Below, piece after piece: positions 5,638 through 5,834 of a stretch of DNA of 5,834 nt (positions within the stretch are counted from its first letter, which is position 1; every line of letters starts with the position of its first letter). Both the position numbers and the translations under genes were made by a program. The stretch comes from Bacteroidales bacterium (GTDB lineage Bacteria; Bacteroidota; Bacteroidia; Bacteroidales; P3). A model generated the notes under the pieces. It ran no database searches. It was given only the letters and a program-made list of their open reading frames with translations, and was not told the origin of the DNA. The DNA is taken from the NCBI GenBank assembly GCA_900769785.1, contig CAAGHV010000191.1:1-5834 (forward strand), in the 5' to 3' direction.

Positions 5638-5834
5638 GGTTCTCTGGAGAACCCTCCAAGGTTCTTTGGAGAACCCTCCAAGGTTCTTTGGAGAACCCTC
5701 CAAGGTTCTCTGAAGAACCCTCCAAGGTTCTCTGAAGAACCCTCCAAGGTTATCTGGAGAAGTATGCACTGTTCTCTAGAGAAGCGTGCACTGTTCTCCG
5801 GAGAAGCGTGCACTGTTCTCTGAAGAAGAGTACA
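5638..5834. repeat. 22-bp tandem palindromic repeat array, nine units, running off the window
   Basis: Nine head-to-tail units of exactly 22 bp start at 5638, 5660, 5682, 5704, 5726, 5748, 5770, 5792 and 5814 (the last is cut by the window end). Units 1-5 follow GGTTCTYTGRAGAACC plus CTCCAA; units 7-8 follow TGTTCTCNNGAGAA plus GCGTGCAC; unit 6 joins a first-type left half to a second-type right half; unit 9 is a diverged second-type unit. Each has a dyad centred in the TTCT..AGAA core. Across neighbouring units the symmetry widens: 5630-5644 pairs with 5647-5661 at 14 of 15 positions. There are no unique spacers, so it is not CRISPR. A 22-bp unit shifts frame each time, so the open frames through it on both strands are likely accidental. 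Function unknown. Confidence 0.92.

Noticed and set aside
5578..5823. Open frames on both strands through the right-hand array
   Set aside because: They exist because the 22-bp unit happens to lack stops. The encoded peptide just cycles through three frames every 66 bases, the + frame begins at TTG, and both strands are equally open.
5638..5834. CRISPR array
   Set aside because: Units are contiguous 22-bp copies with no unique spacers, and no cas gene is present.

Overview
The window reads as chromosomal DNA from a Bacteroidota bacterium, most likely of the order Bacteroidales. The evidence is low GC, two sites matching the Bacteroidota -7 promoter box TAnnTTTG (631-638 and 2246-2253) at sensible distances from genes, little Shine-Dalgarno use apart from two exceptions, and an exbB / small membrane protein / exbD / exbD cluster of the kind seen in that phylum. 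Genus and species cannot be told from the sequence.

Layout, all genes on the + strand. Bases 1-240 hold the open 3' end of a possible unidentified gene. Bases 241-668 are intergenic and contain a degenerate 22-bp-period palindromic array (TCGA cores at 373, 395, 417, 440, 462 and 484) and then a promoter. A two-gene unit follows: a trans-polyprenyl diphosphate synthase (669-1643) and a PaaI-type hotdog thioesterase (1656-2135). A second promoter-like site drives a four-gene energy-transduction operon: ExbB/TolQ-type proton channel (2316-3146), a four-helix membrane protein of unknown function (3214-3681), and two different ExbD proteins (3691-4263 and 4263-4727, stop and start overlapping as TAATG). 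A strong hairpin terminator (4752-4790) closes it. Next comes a TrmN6-type tRNA1(Val) adenine-N6 methyltransferase (4805-5515). The window ends inside a second 22-bp tandem array (5638-5834), well conserved and strongly palindromic.

The ExbB/ExbD proteins would use the proton gradient to energise outer-membrane transport or a Tol-like process. No TonB or TolA partner lies in the window. The prenyl synthase supplies isoprenoid diphosphates, for example for quinones or the undecaprenyl precursor. The role of the co-transcribed thioesterase is open, with quinone synthesis as one hypothesis.

The least ordinary content is non-coding. Two unrelated sequences, one at each end of the window, share a 22-bp period and a dyad-symmetric core per unit. 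In the right-hand array the repeat switches midway from one sequence family to another, with both arms changing together so that symmetry is kept. Two gene starts were moved inward from upstream TTG codons that lie inside a promoter box and inside a terminator hairpin.
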